From NCBI GenBank assembly GCA_034620365.1, contig JAQGEQ010000380.1, positions 496,001 to 560,000 on the forward strand: a stretch of DNA of 64,000 nucleotides, read 5' to 3'. A program made the translations under genes and the position numbers. This stretch comes from Pegea sp. RAD2-039. Its lineage: Eukaryota; Chordata; Thaliacea; Salpida; Salpidae. The notes beneath the pieces are model-generated. The model worked only from the letters and a program-made list of their open reading frames with translations. It was not told the DNA's origin and made no database searches. This document shows, piece after piece, positions 48,142 through 61,300 of the stretch; position 1 is the first letter of the stretch; each line of letters starts with the position of its first letter.

Positions 48142-48984
48142 TGTTAATGTAGGTCCTTTTTTGTAATATCGTAAATTTTAACAAAAGTTTTTGGTAGTTG
48201 TAATTTTTAGCAACTGTCATTTATCCTCAACAAATTAAAGCTTAAGCAAAATAACTTGTGTAAAATCTAGGGAGTTTTTAGCTATTTATTTTGTTAAAAA
48301 AATAACATTTTGAAGAAATTTTTTGACTTTTTAGATAATTATTTAAAAGTGTTTTTAAGATCTAGCTGTATTGTTTTATAATAGAAACTGATCTTGACTG
48401 CCACATAATAATATATAAACTTTGATCTATGAGTTATTTGTTACCAAATAACTTTTTTATGAATGACTATATATTTATTATGACATTGTAAGACAGACGT
48501 GAAGGGCTTAGCTTATATTATTTAGTCATCTTTTAGTTGAAATGTCTTTTAGGATAAGTTGAATGCTAAGTTTTTAGATGATTTTATATAACTTTTGAAT
48601 GCTTAATCTGAATATCGCTATCTTAACTTTAATAGGGAAGTCTAATAGATTAAAGTTTCAAAATCAATCTGAATTGTATTTTCTACAATTTTGCAAAACC
48701 AGATCATGTTTGAACACCTCCAAAATAGTTACTTGAACTCTTTTTCTTTTTTGTCTTGGTCATAGTTATACGACTTACAAAATAAAATAATATTCTATTA
48801 GTATTAGCAAGATTTAAGAATGTATTAATGTTTGTTAATATTTCTATAATCATGGCAGTATAGTAAAATTATCAAAGAAATAATATTAATAAAAGTTAAA
48901 AATATTCAAAAGCCATATTGTACAGTTTAGCCGTTTAACTAATAGTGAAACAACTAAAATGCAAAGTTGTGATATTTCTTCACT

Positions 48985-49135
48985 AGATGGCGAACTGTAT
49001 TTAAGTATTTGTGTTTATGCCTGTGTTTAGTAGCGTACTAGCAACAACGTTCTTATCAGACTAGTGTTGCGTGAGCAGCGATTGCGGGCAACACGAGCCT
49101 TCTTGCAACGACATGCTGCTTGTGCTGCATTTACT
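48985..49135. promoter_or_regulatory. GC-richer island, candidate promoter or untranslated exon
   Basis: In DNA that is otherwise strongly AT-rich this segment is balanced in composition. It holds an interrupted inverted repeat (GTGTTGC at about 49064 and GCAACAC at about 49088) plus a second GCAACG. An open frame from 49062 to 49250 gives a Cys-rich start and a hydrophobic stretch but no recognised domain. Its position 1.9 kb before the HMBOX1-type start would suit a promoter or 5' UTR exon; a mobile-element scrap is an alternative. Confidence 0.25.
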
Positions 49136-51002
49136 AATAACTTTTTTATATTTACGTTTAAGTACTGGATGTTGTTATATCAGACAGACTATGTTAGATT
49201 TTCGTTGTTTTGAGTTTAGATTAAAAAAACAATATTATAAGTTTTGTACATAATCAATAAATAAAATTAAAATACTTGTTTTATTGTTGACAGATATATC
49301 ATGTATGTGTTTTTCTTATTTTAATTAATTCTAAAGATAGTTTATATAGAAACTTCTGATTTATTTGTTTGCTTTTAAATTTTTTAAATATTGAATTATA
49401 AGTTTTTTATGTGAACTTTTTATAATTAATCATTTCATGATTACTGCTAAATCATTCAAATACTTGTGTTGATTTATTGTGCAGCAAACCATTCTTTAAA
49501 TTGTTAATCAAATTGTCTATAGTGTTTTAAATTCTTCTCAATGAACAACTTATTTAATATTTTTGATAAAATTAGATATAATGTGTTTATAATTTTTAAT
49601 AACTTTTATTTATTGCTTATGATCATTATCCAGTTTAATCTATTTTAAAGTATCTAAAAAATGTGTTACCATAATATTTTTCAAAACAAAAAGTGATTTT
49701 GTTATTATTACTTTACAGGTATCTTAAAATTCTTCTTTTAATTATAGTTAAAAGTTCATTCTATTTTTTAATATTTTTTCTAAGTGATCAATATTTGAAT
49801 AATATTTTCAAATAGGTATTAAATAATTATCAACTTATTATTAATTTGTATTTTTCGATAGCTTTTTATTATTTTTCATCTAAATGTCTATCATTAATTA
49901 TAGATTATACAGTTATATTTATATTAGGAATAACATTGTTAAGGTTCACATAGTTGAAACTTTTTTCTTGTGATAAAAATTTGTTCTTAAGTTTGATAAA
50001 ATATAATAAAGTCAACTATAATCAAGTAGCAGACAATAAAATATGTTTGCTTCTTTTCATGAAGAAGTTCTATCAGCATTTAATAATTTGTTTGATTCTA
50101 ATTAAAACACTAGTTAGCTATAAGTAAAATAACGTTAATTGGTTAGATATTTCAATATTCTAATGTCATTTTATAACTTTATCTTAAGAATGCTTTGGTT
50201 TTTTAGTTGGTAATGACATTTCAACATTTCAATTCCAAACACTTGTTGAAATTTTACATCTGAAATATTTTTAACAATTGCTTAATATATTTTAACGGAT
50301 GATTAAACATGATGATTTATTAAGTAATCTCATAAAGCATTTTCATGTCTCATGATTAAAAATGAGGTAATAATAAGAATATTCTATAATTACTTTTTGA
50401 TTTTGACAATATAGAAGAATATAATTGTTTTGTCTACCAAAAATTATGTGTTTATTAAGCCTTTATAATAACAATTTTTTAAGTTGAATCATAAAAATTA
50501 AATAGAATTTTATTTAAGAGTGCTTCACCAACAAACTTTTTAGAAAATATTTTTTATCTTACTGTGAAAACTAATGTGTTAAGAATGTTATGTTAATGAT
50601 ATGGTGGTGAGAGAATAGATTATTTTTGAGAAGGCTTCATTTCTTTAAACTATAATTAAAATCATTCATTAATTTCTTAACTTTTTGTTGCTTTTTTCTT
50701 CAGTAGACTTTTGACAAATACTTTTTGAATAAATGACATGTTCATAGTTTGAATTTTAAAATATTTGATTTACAAATTGGTTATTTTAAAAATGTCATAT
50801 GTTAGTTGCTACCTAGTGAATATAATTAAACTTTTCATAGTTGTACCTTCATCTTGATTTTAGTTATAAAATTATTTGTGCTAAGTTGTTGACAATGTTT
50901 TTATTTAGAAAAGGCAAGTTGAATGGTTATACAAGTTTATCAAATTGTTTTTCAGAATGCTCTAATAGCAGTTTTGTCTATAATTTGTCTATCATTAAGA
51001 TT

Positions 51003-54000
51003 ATGGATGATACAGATAACCCTCCGAAGTTTACTGTCCAACAAATTATTCTGCTTCAGAAGCTGGTGCACAGTGGACTGACTAAAGACCAAATCATTGC
51101 TGGGGTAGAAGAAATGGAGAAATTAGGATGTGCAAGTGGAAGTGGAAAGTGAGTTTTGTTAAAAGTTTTGAGTCTTATTTCATTTAGATTGATTTTTCTG
51201 TTTCTTAAAATTAAAGACTTGAACAATCTACATTTCTCAATGGCCAGAATGTTGGTGTAAAAGATCAAGATAAGCAAGGGGCTGAAAATAGTAGATGTCA
51301 ATCACCTTACCCGGTATATGACTTTTATTGTAATTTATTTGAAAATTAATAAAGGCAAGAGTTGATATTCTATTGAGTAAAATTTTAATGACTTAATTAT
51401 GAAATCAATATTAGTAGATGTGATATTATACTAATTGTATTTGATATTAGCTTCTATTATTAATTATTTTTTTAATTTATAATTTTTCAATTATTAATTT
51501 TATTATTGATAAGTTGATGTAATCTAATTAGTCTAATATCATATAACTTATTTTCTTTTCTTGTCACGTAGCATTACTTTTTTTTAAATTCTGTGTATCA
51601 TTGTATTACGGTACATAAATAAGTAACAGTTTTATTTCAAAACTTTTTTTAATAGAAATTTAGATCTTATATTGTATCTAGAAATCCAGTTTTTACTTAG
51701 AATACTTATACTTAATTCAATCTGCCTGAAGAAGCTATGCCAGTATTTACACCAATTTAATTTTATCATATTTTATATTTATCAGTAAATTAAACGAATT
51801 TATAGTTTTCTTTTTTCAGTAAATATTATTATTCAAAGCAAGTTTTATTTTATAGTTTATTCATCTGCTTAAACACCTTTATAATTTTCCACAAATTGAC
51901 TTGATTGCTTGCTTGAAATATTCAATAATTTTTCTCTTATGTATAATAAATGATAATAACAATAAGTTTTGTTCATACTAGATAGATAATCGAATATATC
52001 TTTTACTGAAGTAAGAAATACTAAACAGGCTTCATTCATAATTTAATAAAAGTGTTGAAAGAAACGTTGAATTGGTTTCATTTCTTGTCAAAAAGCTTTT
52101 AAGTAACCACAGTATTTTACAAACAGGTTCAAAGCAACACTAGTTTTTCTAGTCATCTCTCCCAAGGGAGCTCACTTGTGTATCCACCATCCATGAGGGT
52201 AAAAATTGTTACTTTTATTGAATTGAATCTCGATTTAGTATTTAATTACTACTAATAACATTTTATACTGATATATGTTCAAGCTTCTTGTATATTTCGG
52301 AATTTACGTGATCGATTTGATTGTATATTTACTAATGAATACTATTTGATGATACCACCACCTTCTAATTTATCTAATGTCTTGTATCGACTGTTTTAAT
52401 TTGTGAAATTTTGAAGAATTTTTCTAATTCTCGTTTTTCTCGTTTATTTAAACCGATTTTTAAAAGGTGAAGGCTCGCTTATAATTAAACAAGTTTTCTT
52501 CACATGTTTTTAGCTTAAATAATCTTTATTTCTTGAATTACTTGAAGCTTAATATACTTTAAATATTTCCATTTCTTCATAAAAATATTCGTTACTAATA
52601 CAATTTCACAATATTCTATTCTTCTGTGTATATCAAATCGATACTTGGTTATAATCTTGAAACTTTACAGAATACACATCACTTACCATCTCTTCTTCCT
52701 CAAGCATGGCCTAACACCTCGCCCGCAGTAGCACTGCTACAAAATGGTTTTGGATCCACTTCTCAATCAGCTGCTTACTCCAATTTAATAGCAGCACGAG
52801 GTGACCTTATTTTACAACAATAACTTATTTCTGCTTTCATATTGTTTTTTTGAAATTATTTTTTCTTGTCTAACATTTTTTCATTTTTTTTTTACTAAAC
52901 TTCCGTGTTTGAATTTCACTTTTCTTCACCATGTTTCACTTTTCACAAATCTTCTTATATTGAACTTTGTTAGAATTGCGATAAATATTGTTCAGTAAAC
53001 TAAATATCGTTAATTCAGTATTGGATTTTGAACTTTAAGTGTTTAGTTTAGTCGTAGAAAACTCCGAAAAAAACATTATTATAAAGATAACGACACAAAA
53101 AAGACATTTATCATTTTAATGGTTATATTCCATTATATTAGCAGTTTCATTTTTTATTTAATTTTATTAAGCTTTCTCTAATAATTCAATTAATTTCTGG
53201 TTATGTTTGATCAGATGTTCTTTTCTTAAATTATTTTTGAATTTAATCAAATACTAGTGGTTTCCTGGAATCTATTAAAGTGTATTTTTTAAGTTGTTTG
53301 CTAACATCAGATTTCTTGAAAGGTTTTTTACGTCGAGGCTCTGATGGTGGGGCAGCTTGTATTGCTACGAATCCAGCAAATGGAATCACGCTCGACCGAG
53401 AAAGCGAGCAACAACAGATACAAGCTGACATTAATGAAGAACTTGAAGAGTTATTCAGACAAGATCCAGCTGTAATCAAAGAAGAAATTCGCAAGTTCAT
53501 CAGTGAAAGACACATATCTCAGTCCGCCATTGCAAAAGCCACTAGAAATGGTAAAATCTTTTTTTTTATCAGTAACTTTTTTCAAGGTCACAAATTTTAA
53601 GTGATAAACGTGAATTTTAATAATTAGCATATCAACCAACTTTTCTGCATCATTTTTTATGATTAAGTCAAGTTTAAATTTGGTTTGAAAATCGCTGGTC
53701 TCAAAACCGACCCCACTTACTTTGGTATCATATAATGGCTGGTATTGAAACTGACAAATACTTTAATAAATCTATTTTTTGTAGCAATAAGTCAAAGTTA
53801 CATTTCTCAATGGTTAGCTCAACCGCAAGATATAAGCGGCCAAAAAAAACGAACTATGTATACTTGGTATATTACTGAAAAACGAAGATATGCTGCTGGT
53901 ATTGGTGAGTTACTAGAGAGAATTCTGAGATTTTAATTAAGACCAAACGCTCTAATAACTTCCAGTTTTCATTTCCAGCAAACACTAATCCAGTTTGAGA

Positions 54001-57000
54001 CTATTTTGTTCCTAATTCCACCCAAATTTTGTAAATGTTTCTTTTAATTCTAGTTTATTGCTTCAAAATTCAATTAAACAACAGCCTCTAGTAATTTTTC
54101 CTCTATTTTTGATATTCAAGTAACTCGAAGATTGGTAATAAATAGACTCATCGTTTTCAGTTATTGATAATATAAATAATTCAGTAAATTTACTAAATAA
54201 AAAATTTATTTTTTTAAAAATAAACTGTTGGTTCCGCTTAAAGAATTTCACACAACCATCATCAGCAGCAACAGTGCTTGCTGCCACACTATTTCCAGCT
54301 AGTCACTAGCATCACGTAGCTTTCGTCTTACTGTGGTAAACCGCGAGCTAAAGCAAACTTTATAAAAGTCTGTTATTATTTAGCTTACCTGTGCATTCAT
54401 ATATGTGATATTATTAATTTTCTTTTCAATTAGATAATTTATGTAATATTTCAACCAATTACTAAAAAACTGATTTTGAAATATTACTTTGTCGATTTTG
54501 TCAATTATCTTCAAGCCCTTTCTCTCCACTTCACTTTAAGTGATTAATAAATAAGTTAAATAGATTAGTGATAAATGTTAATAACGATTTATTAGTTGAA
54601 TGCTGGTAATAGATGACTGATATATAAAAAAAAAACTTATCTTTTAGATTAATTTGACTTTAAGAAAAAAATTCTAATCGATTTTCAAAGAAATATTTTG
54701 AGAAGTCTTTTTTTATCTTGTTGTTCAATCCAGCCTTCTACTGAATTATAATAAAATGAATAAATATTTTTTATGCTATTAGTACAAATATAGATTTTAT
54801 AAACGACTAGTTAATATTTAACTATAAGCTTTCAAGTGAATTTTATTAACAAGGTCAAGTTTAAGCCTACTAGTTTTATGTACTTGTTTAATCTTTCATC
54901 CCGACTCGACAGCAAATATCCAAATTTAGTTTGTTCTACACTCCATACAGGGGGTCAATTGTCTGGTGTTCAGCAGTTATTTAGTAGATCTGGAACTGAT
55001 GTAGATCTTGAACATTCATCTTTACTCAAGAGCAAGAGAGGTTCACGGTTAGTTGTAGTTCTTTCTCTTTTGTTCACATTAAAACCATAAATGTTTGTCA
55101 CAAGCATTCAGTGGAACTAGTGTTAGTGTTTACGATACATGAAACTTTATTTCCTTTTCACGCTCTACTTCTGTACAAGCGCTGAGAATCGTGAGAACCT
55201 TACTCACAAGGAATCGTACTTATTGTTTACAATGTTCAAATATCCTTTTCCATTTAACTTGATTTCATTAAAAACTACAGACTGATTATGAGCTTTTAAC
55301 TGTTTCCAGCTTTACTTGGCCTAAAGAGTGTGTTGCAGTTCTAGAGGGATTTTACACCAGCAATAACTATCCAGATGAAAGCAAACGTGAAGAGATAGCA
55401 CAATCCTGTAATGTAATCATACAAAGTCATAAACCAGGTAGGTTAACGAAAAGCTTCATTTATTTTCTGAAAAGTCAAAACCAAAAACGTATTTGATCGA
55501 TCAAAAAGATTTAAACTGATTTTTTCTGATCCGACATTTTTTCGGATGTTGCTATTTACATTTTTATGTGGATCGATTTCTTACAGTCTGCCAGATACTG
55601 AAAAATGATAACTACGTACTGGATTACTTCCTAATTTTTGTTTTGTTCAGTGTCGTCTTTCACTAAAATTATTTCCTTTCGACTAGCTTCTTTTTCATCT
55701 CTCTTGTTTGTTTATAAATATTTTCATTTTTCAAAAACTTGTAAACAGTTTGGATTGTTCAAGTAGTTTGTTTATGATAATGTCAAATATATTTCTGTTT
55801 TTTACATTTTTTTCACATTGCTGTTTGTAAAATTAGTTTCAAAAATGAAAATAAAAACAAATTAAGATGAAATTATTTCTGACATTAGTTAAACACAGAC
55901 GTTATTAACTTCAAAAATTATTTTTATCCGAAATGTTTTTGTTATTTACATTTTGTTTGTCGCTAAAATCAGATTTTTTTACATAATTGCTCCTCATTTT
56001 CAAGTCTAATTATTTATTTAATTTGCTTCAATTAAAAGCAACATTTTTCTTTGTGTCTTCATCTTTTTTATCTCTAGTTGAAAACTAACTTTGTATGATT
56101 AAAAATTTATCCAATCAACAAAACCTATTTAATTATTTTTATTAAATTCTTTAAGGTCTTTTGTGTCTTTAAAGATGTCCTAGATATTTTTCTTATTCTA
56201 TATTACATGATTTCAAAAATGTAATATTCCAATTTATTATTTGACCATTTTGTCACTGAATCTTTCAACCTTATTAGGGAGAGAATTGAAAAGTCTGGTG
56301 AATAATGACTACTATTAAACTATTTAATGTTTAGTAGAATTATTCTGGCAAGCAAGCTATTTATTGCTTATTAATTTCTATCCAGAATAATTTCAAATCT
56401 TTTCAATATCGATTTTTAGGACTAACATAACTTGTAATTCTTAATATTCAGTTATTTATAAATTTGTTTGTTCAATTTTTCGAACTGTTTCAAATTGATA
56501 CAACTTTTAATATCTATTGATAATTTATGTTATTAAATATTGTCTTCTGTCTCTACAATTTCAAACGATCAACTTTCTTGTGAACACATCTTTGACAATT
56601 TGCTTTGGTGTTTTTTACTTTTTTTTTTTTACTAAGTTTAGGTTTGTTCAAATTCTTTTTCAAAGAATTTTGTCAGACAACTCTAAAATTCTTCTAAGTT
56701 TTTTTGGATCAATTCTCTATGCAAATAATCTTCAGTTTTTTTCACATTTTTCTTTTTTAAAACTGAATTTTTTTATCTATTAATTTAACAATTTGAAAAA
56801 GCCATCAATAAATAAAATTGTCATAAACCTCAATTTTCAAATTAAATTTATTAACAAAAGATGATAAAATAAAGAATTAATCAAATTATTTGATAAGCTG
56901 CAAAAATGTATTTCTGTTGGTACTTCTTTTATGAATTTAATTCTTTTTGAAAGAAGTGAATGATAAGCACTTATGTGTCTACAAATGATTTCTGGAATTT

Positions 57001-58399
57001 GCATTAATTGATTTTTAGTTTTTACCAGAATTTCTGATAAAAATTATCAAATCTTATTTGTCTTTTTAAATTCTAGACACATTCTGATAAAATATTTACG
57101 AATTTTTTGTAGATTAAATTTCTTTTGAGTATTTAGAAGTCTATTTAATTGACGACTTGTAAACGCATCTTGAAATTTGATGTTATCTTTTCTACTCACT
57201 AATTTTATTTTATTCTGGTCAACAAAAGTTGATGAAATAATTCATCTGTTGTAAATTCTTCTAACTATTGATATACTTCAAAATGAATTTTAAAAAAGAG
57301 TTTGTTTTCAAATATTATCAATAATTGTTTTAATTCAACATCAAGATGTTTTTATAACGACTTGTATCACTCTAACAACCTTTCTCACAACTAAATATTA
57401 AAAAAAGTCAAATTTTTATAAAAAAAATGTTCAAATATAAAGTATCAAAACACATCTACTACGTATCATCTCACTTGCCACAAGTAACTTTCAAGTTGTT
57501 TTAATGTACTTTAAGTAAAATCATCAGCTTTATTCCATCAAGAATAACTACAATTATATTCACTTCTAACTTGATAAGCTTCAGCTGACGTAAAAATTTG
57601 TAATTTACTCGCTTGTCAATAGAAACCATTTTAACTTGCACGTGTTCTAATGAAAGCTTTTCTTTATTATCGCCAAAATAAGGAAATTTTAACAGCCATT
57701 GATAGCAACTTTTTCATACCTCAAACTTTATGCAAAAAGTTTTAATTTTGTTTTACGGCCGTCTCTCCACTAACAAAATCAAATCTTAGATAAGTTTAAT
57801 TCCCTGTTAACCCGTTGGTTTCCGAACAGTGAGCCAGTTGAAAGCTTTTACAATACCGTCTTTACTGTTGTAAAAAAACGAGACGTAAAAACCATTTCAC
57901 TTTTAGCTGATAATTACTTTTTCAAATTCACATCAAAGATTCTATCAATATTCAAATAAGCGTGACTTCGTCATGAATCCTGTGTCTTTGGACATATTTA
58001 ATTGTAATCTCATCACGTGGTATCTTTTGACTTTCAACTTGGTCCTCATTTCTTCTTTTCAATTATTCTTTGAAACTTTAATTACTACTTCCGAATCAAT
58101 CTCGATTTTGTCATTCTCTTATCAGTCACGATTGTTCAAACATCTTCATTTGATATCCCCTCCCACATTATTTAGTTGTCCCCTTCTATCTCACAACCTT
58201 CGCACATACAATGTTACAATTCTTTTAAACCTAAGATTACCACCTAACAAACACTCTCTTACTTTCACTAATGACAGCTTCATACTCATCTCTTTGTTTG
58301 TAGGGCTTGTTATGTCAGAGACGGAAAAAGTGACTGCTGGTAAAGTTTATAACTGGTTTGCTAATCGACGTAAAGATGACAAAAGGCGACGGACTATTG
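51003..58399 (+). CDS. HMBOX1: HMBOX1-type homeobox gene (3' end not found)
   Basis: An HNF1-class homeobox factor; the vertebrate HMBOX1 (HOT1) protein binds double-stranded telomeric repeats and acts in transcription. The exons are 51003-51148, 51217-51313, 52127-52198, 52671-52800, 53311-53550, 53785-53904, 54837-55047 (its left edge could be 54913 with a weaker upstream donor), 55310-55437 and 58304-58399. The N-terminus MDDTDNPPKFTVQQIILLQK matches the HNF1-N-like motif. An atypical POU-specific domain spans about residues 195-268 (ELFRQDPAVIKEEIRKFI, ISQSYISQWLAQ, SGQKKRTMYTWY). The homeodomain spans about 338-413: RGSRFTWPKECVAVLEGFY, YPDESKREEIAQSCN, a loop insertion, then KVYNWFANRRKDDKRR. 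A 2.9-kb intron splits it between helices 2 and 3. The last donor (58400) is phase 1, so at least one more exon lies downstream or beyond the window. Upstream in-frame ATGs exist (50895); 51003 best fits the family. Confidence 0.93.
55438..58303 (+). other. Large intron inside the homeodomain
   Basis: A 2866-base intron interrupts the homeodomain between helices 2 and 3. It begins GTAGGT and ends with TTTGTAG. The short open frames inside it (56517-56783, 57973-58303) extend only because the DNA is T-rich and show no motif. Confidence 0.85.
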
Positions 58400-61300
58400 G
58401 TGAGTGACTATTTGAATTTTTCGTCGCTAAATTTCTCGTGTAGCCTCGATGTACAATCAGCCATGCGTGACTTAGGAAAAGCCGTCTAGAGCGTTAATAA
58501 TTAGTTAAAATGACGTTATGTTTGGATAAGGATAAGACTATTTGCTTGAATAGCAGTACGCATATAATACTAGTTCTTAATGAGTTGTTTGTGTTTAGAA
58601 TTTCATTAGTTCAATTGTTTCCATTGTCAGCTATTATAGAGGTCTTCCAACTGACAAGTTTCTTGTCTCCACCAAGACCCTGTTTCACTTTATATTGTCT
58701 TTGTACTTTTGCTACTAAAGTCTGATTTTTCCTAATCTTTTAAGTAAAAGAAATTCAGGAATTTGTTAATTTTAAATGTTTCAATGAACAATTGAAAAAA
58801 CAACTTTAAGTTAACTTTATTAAAAGTTCATCACTTCAACACTATTTTAGCTTTAGAAACAATCAACAACAGATTTATTTCAAAACAATCTAATTTTTGT
58901 ATTTTTGTTTTATTTTTTCTTAAATTTAAGTATCTTGTTACTAAAAGTAAATATTTGAATGTTTACAAAGTCTATAAATTGATTTTGATTAAATTAACTA
59001 ACAACAAATAACCTAACTGCCATCAAGTTATTGTCAAGTGCTATGCTTTTACGACAAACACATAAATAGATAAACAGAAAAGCAGATTTTCAGTTTTTAG
59101 TACCTGCTACACCATTTGAATATGTAGATTAAGTCACTTTTGTGAGTTTATGTGAGAAATAATTGCTTCTATTGTATAAGTTTCCATTTCAATATTTTCT
59201 CACGTTTCTCTTTTCGACATTTTTCTTTTAAGTTACGATGTAATAAATATATCTGAAAATGTTCTAGTGTGTAACATCACAAAGAACTTGTCTAATTGTA
59301 AATAAATTCTAAATATTTTGTTTTTTATTGAAACTATCTCTTTTCTTATAATATAGATTGAAATTATATAATTAATTATAGATTATATGTAAATCAAATA
59401 GAAGTTAGTATGTATAAAAGAACAAGTTTTACTTGTTTAGTATCTCAATTTATACAGAGATTTTTCAAATGTTTGAATTACAATTGTAGATGTTTATACA
59501 AAAGCATAACCTACGATTATCGATTTTGAAACGATTCAATATTTTGTATATTTGGTTGTTTTATCCAGTTGCTTCAGGTAAAGTGATTTTACTCAAAATA
59601 ACTCCTAAAAGATTGATACTATTCGGGTATGATTCTGCCCGCGCTTAAACACCTTCTTATTATTTGAGGCCATTTTCTGGCCACTTTCAGAGTTTTAGAA
59701 ATAACGCTGGACAACTTTGTTTCAAAAATTAATTGGAAATAATCAAAACTTATTTCAGTATATTTGATAGATTACTAACGGGTCATTTTTACTTTAATTT
59801 TAAAGTTTGTTATTCTTCACCTTCTAAACATTCAATTGTATTCTGTAGAATCATTAAAAGTCTTCATATTATGTAAACTTGCTGCCTGTTCCATTTATGA
59901 ATTAATTGTCAATTTAATCATTTTAATTATTATGCCTTAAGCGTGTTACATATTTTCATAGAAAACATCAAATCATACAGCTGGCAAAATAATTTAATTG
60001 ATATTTTCTGAAACTTATCCAAAACGTGATATAGAGTTGAAACGTAGCTGTAATAAGCACCTGTTACGTGGTAAAGTATAAACATTAATCTAAGACTTCA
60101 TAATTTCATCAATAATTTGATGATTCTGTGAATAAAACTGTTTTCAAAACATTTTTTCATTTCTTCTGTCATTATTTTTACGACTTTTTTTTCAACTAAC
60201 TATTTTCAAATATTTTTTTTTCTATATTTTTTCCATATATATTTGGATTGAAAACTTTTTTTTGTGCTATTTTTAGGGAATTTGAGGTTACTTAAAACCC
60301 AAAAGTTTAAGCTGTACGTGAAAGAAAAGCCAGTCTTAATTTGCTAAAAACTAAATATATCAAATATATCGTCAATCAAATTTCAAATATATTTTTGTTT
60401 GAGATTGATTTTATTTATTTCTAATGAAATTTTAAGGTTATTAAGGAAAAATAAGCTGAATTTCGCGAAGGTTTTCTCGCTTCAACTAACTATAAAAAAG
60501 TACAAAAAATTGTCAATTAATTTTTCTTTAAATCAGACTGTCAATAAGAAAATCTATTTAGTTCAATTAAACTTTTTATTCCTTCAACGTCAATTTTTAT
60601 AATTTCTTATTTTTGTAGTTCAAAAATTGACCTTATTCCTTATGTTAGGACTTTATTCATCAAATTTTCTTCTTGAACTCGAGTGATTTGAATTTTTTAG
60701 TAAATTGTAAAGATAAAAATTGGATAAATTTAACGTGAAAACAAATTAGAGTGACAAAAGAAGAAATATTTCTGCATTAAATATTTATTCATTTTAAAAC
60801 GCTCGAAAAATTATTACTCGCTGATTTTATTTTTAACGAGAAGTAATTACATATAGAATATGTTTCGTTTTTACTGTCGTGAAAAAATTGTGTTGATTTT
60901 GAAAAGACTTCAATTAAATGAAAACAACCAATAGGTTCAACTTTGATTTCTTAAGACTTGATTTTCTTATTTTTATAATTTCAAATAGATGTCAATTTCT
61001 TTCTTTCAATTTTTAATTGACAATGATTTAGAAAATTACAATTTCAAGTAAAAACAGTTTAATTTCTTTTTTGAACTATTTATACTAGTTTAAAGTATTT
61101 GTAATTTGTAAATAAACTTTAAACAGTTTTCTGATAAATAAAGTTGATTTGAATTTCATTTTTGATTTATACTTAATAAACTGACGATTTGTGATAGCTA
61201 GTAAAATCCTACATTTGATCTTCTTTGTTTTCTGTTTAGACCTCAGCTGCAAATGATTTTTATCTAAACAATTTCTACAGATAAATTTTTTTATAAAAGT

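Larger units (their letters stand above)
46775..51002. other. Intergenic region between sorting nexin and HMBOX1-type gene
   Basis: The left end is the sorting nexin 3' UTR (AATAAA at 46978-46983). The rest is AT-rich without a supportable gene. A TA microsatellite sits at 48126-48141. A GC-richer island at about 48985-49135 is described separately. Possible untranslated first exons of the HMBOX1-type gene may lie near the right edge. Confidence 0.55.
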
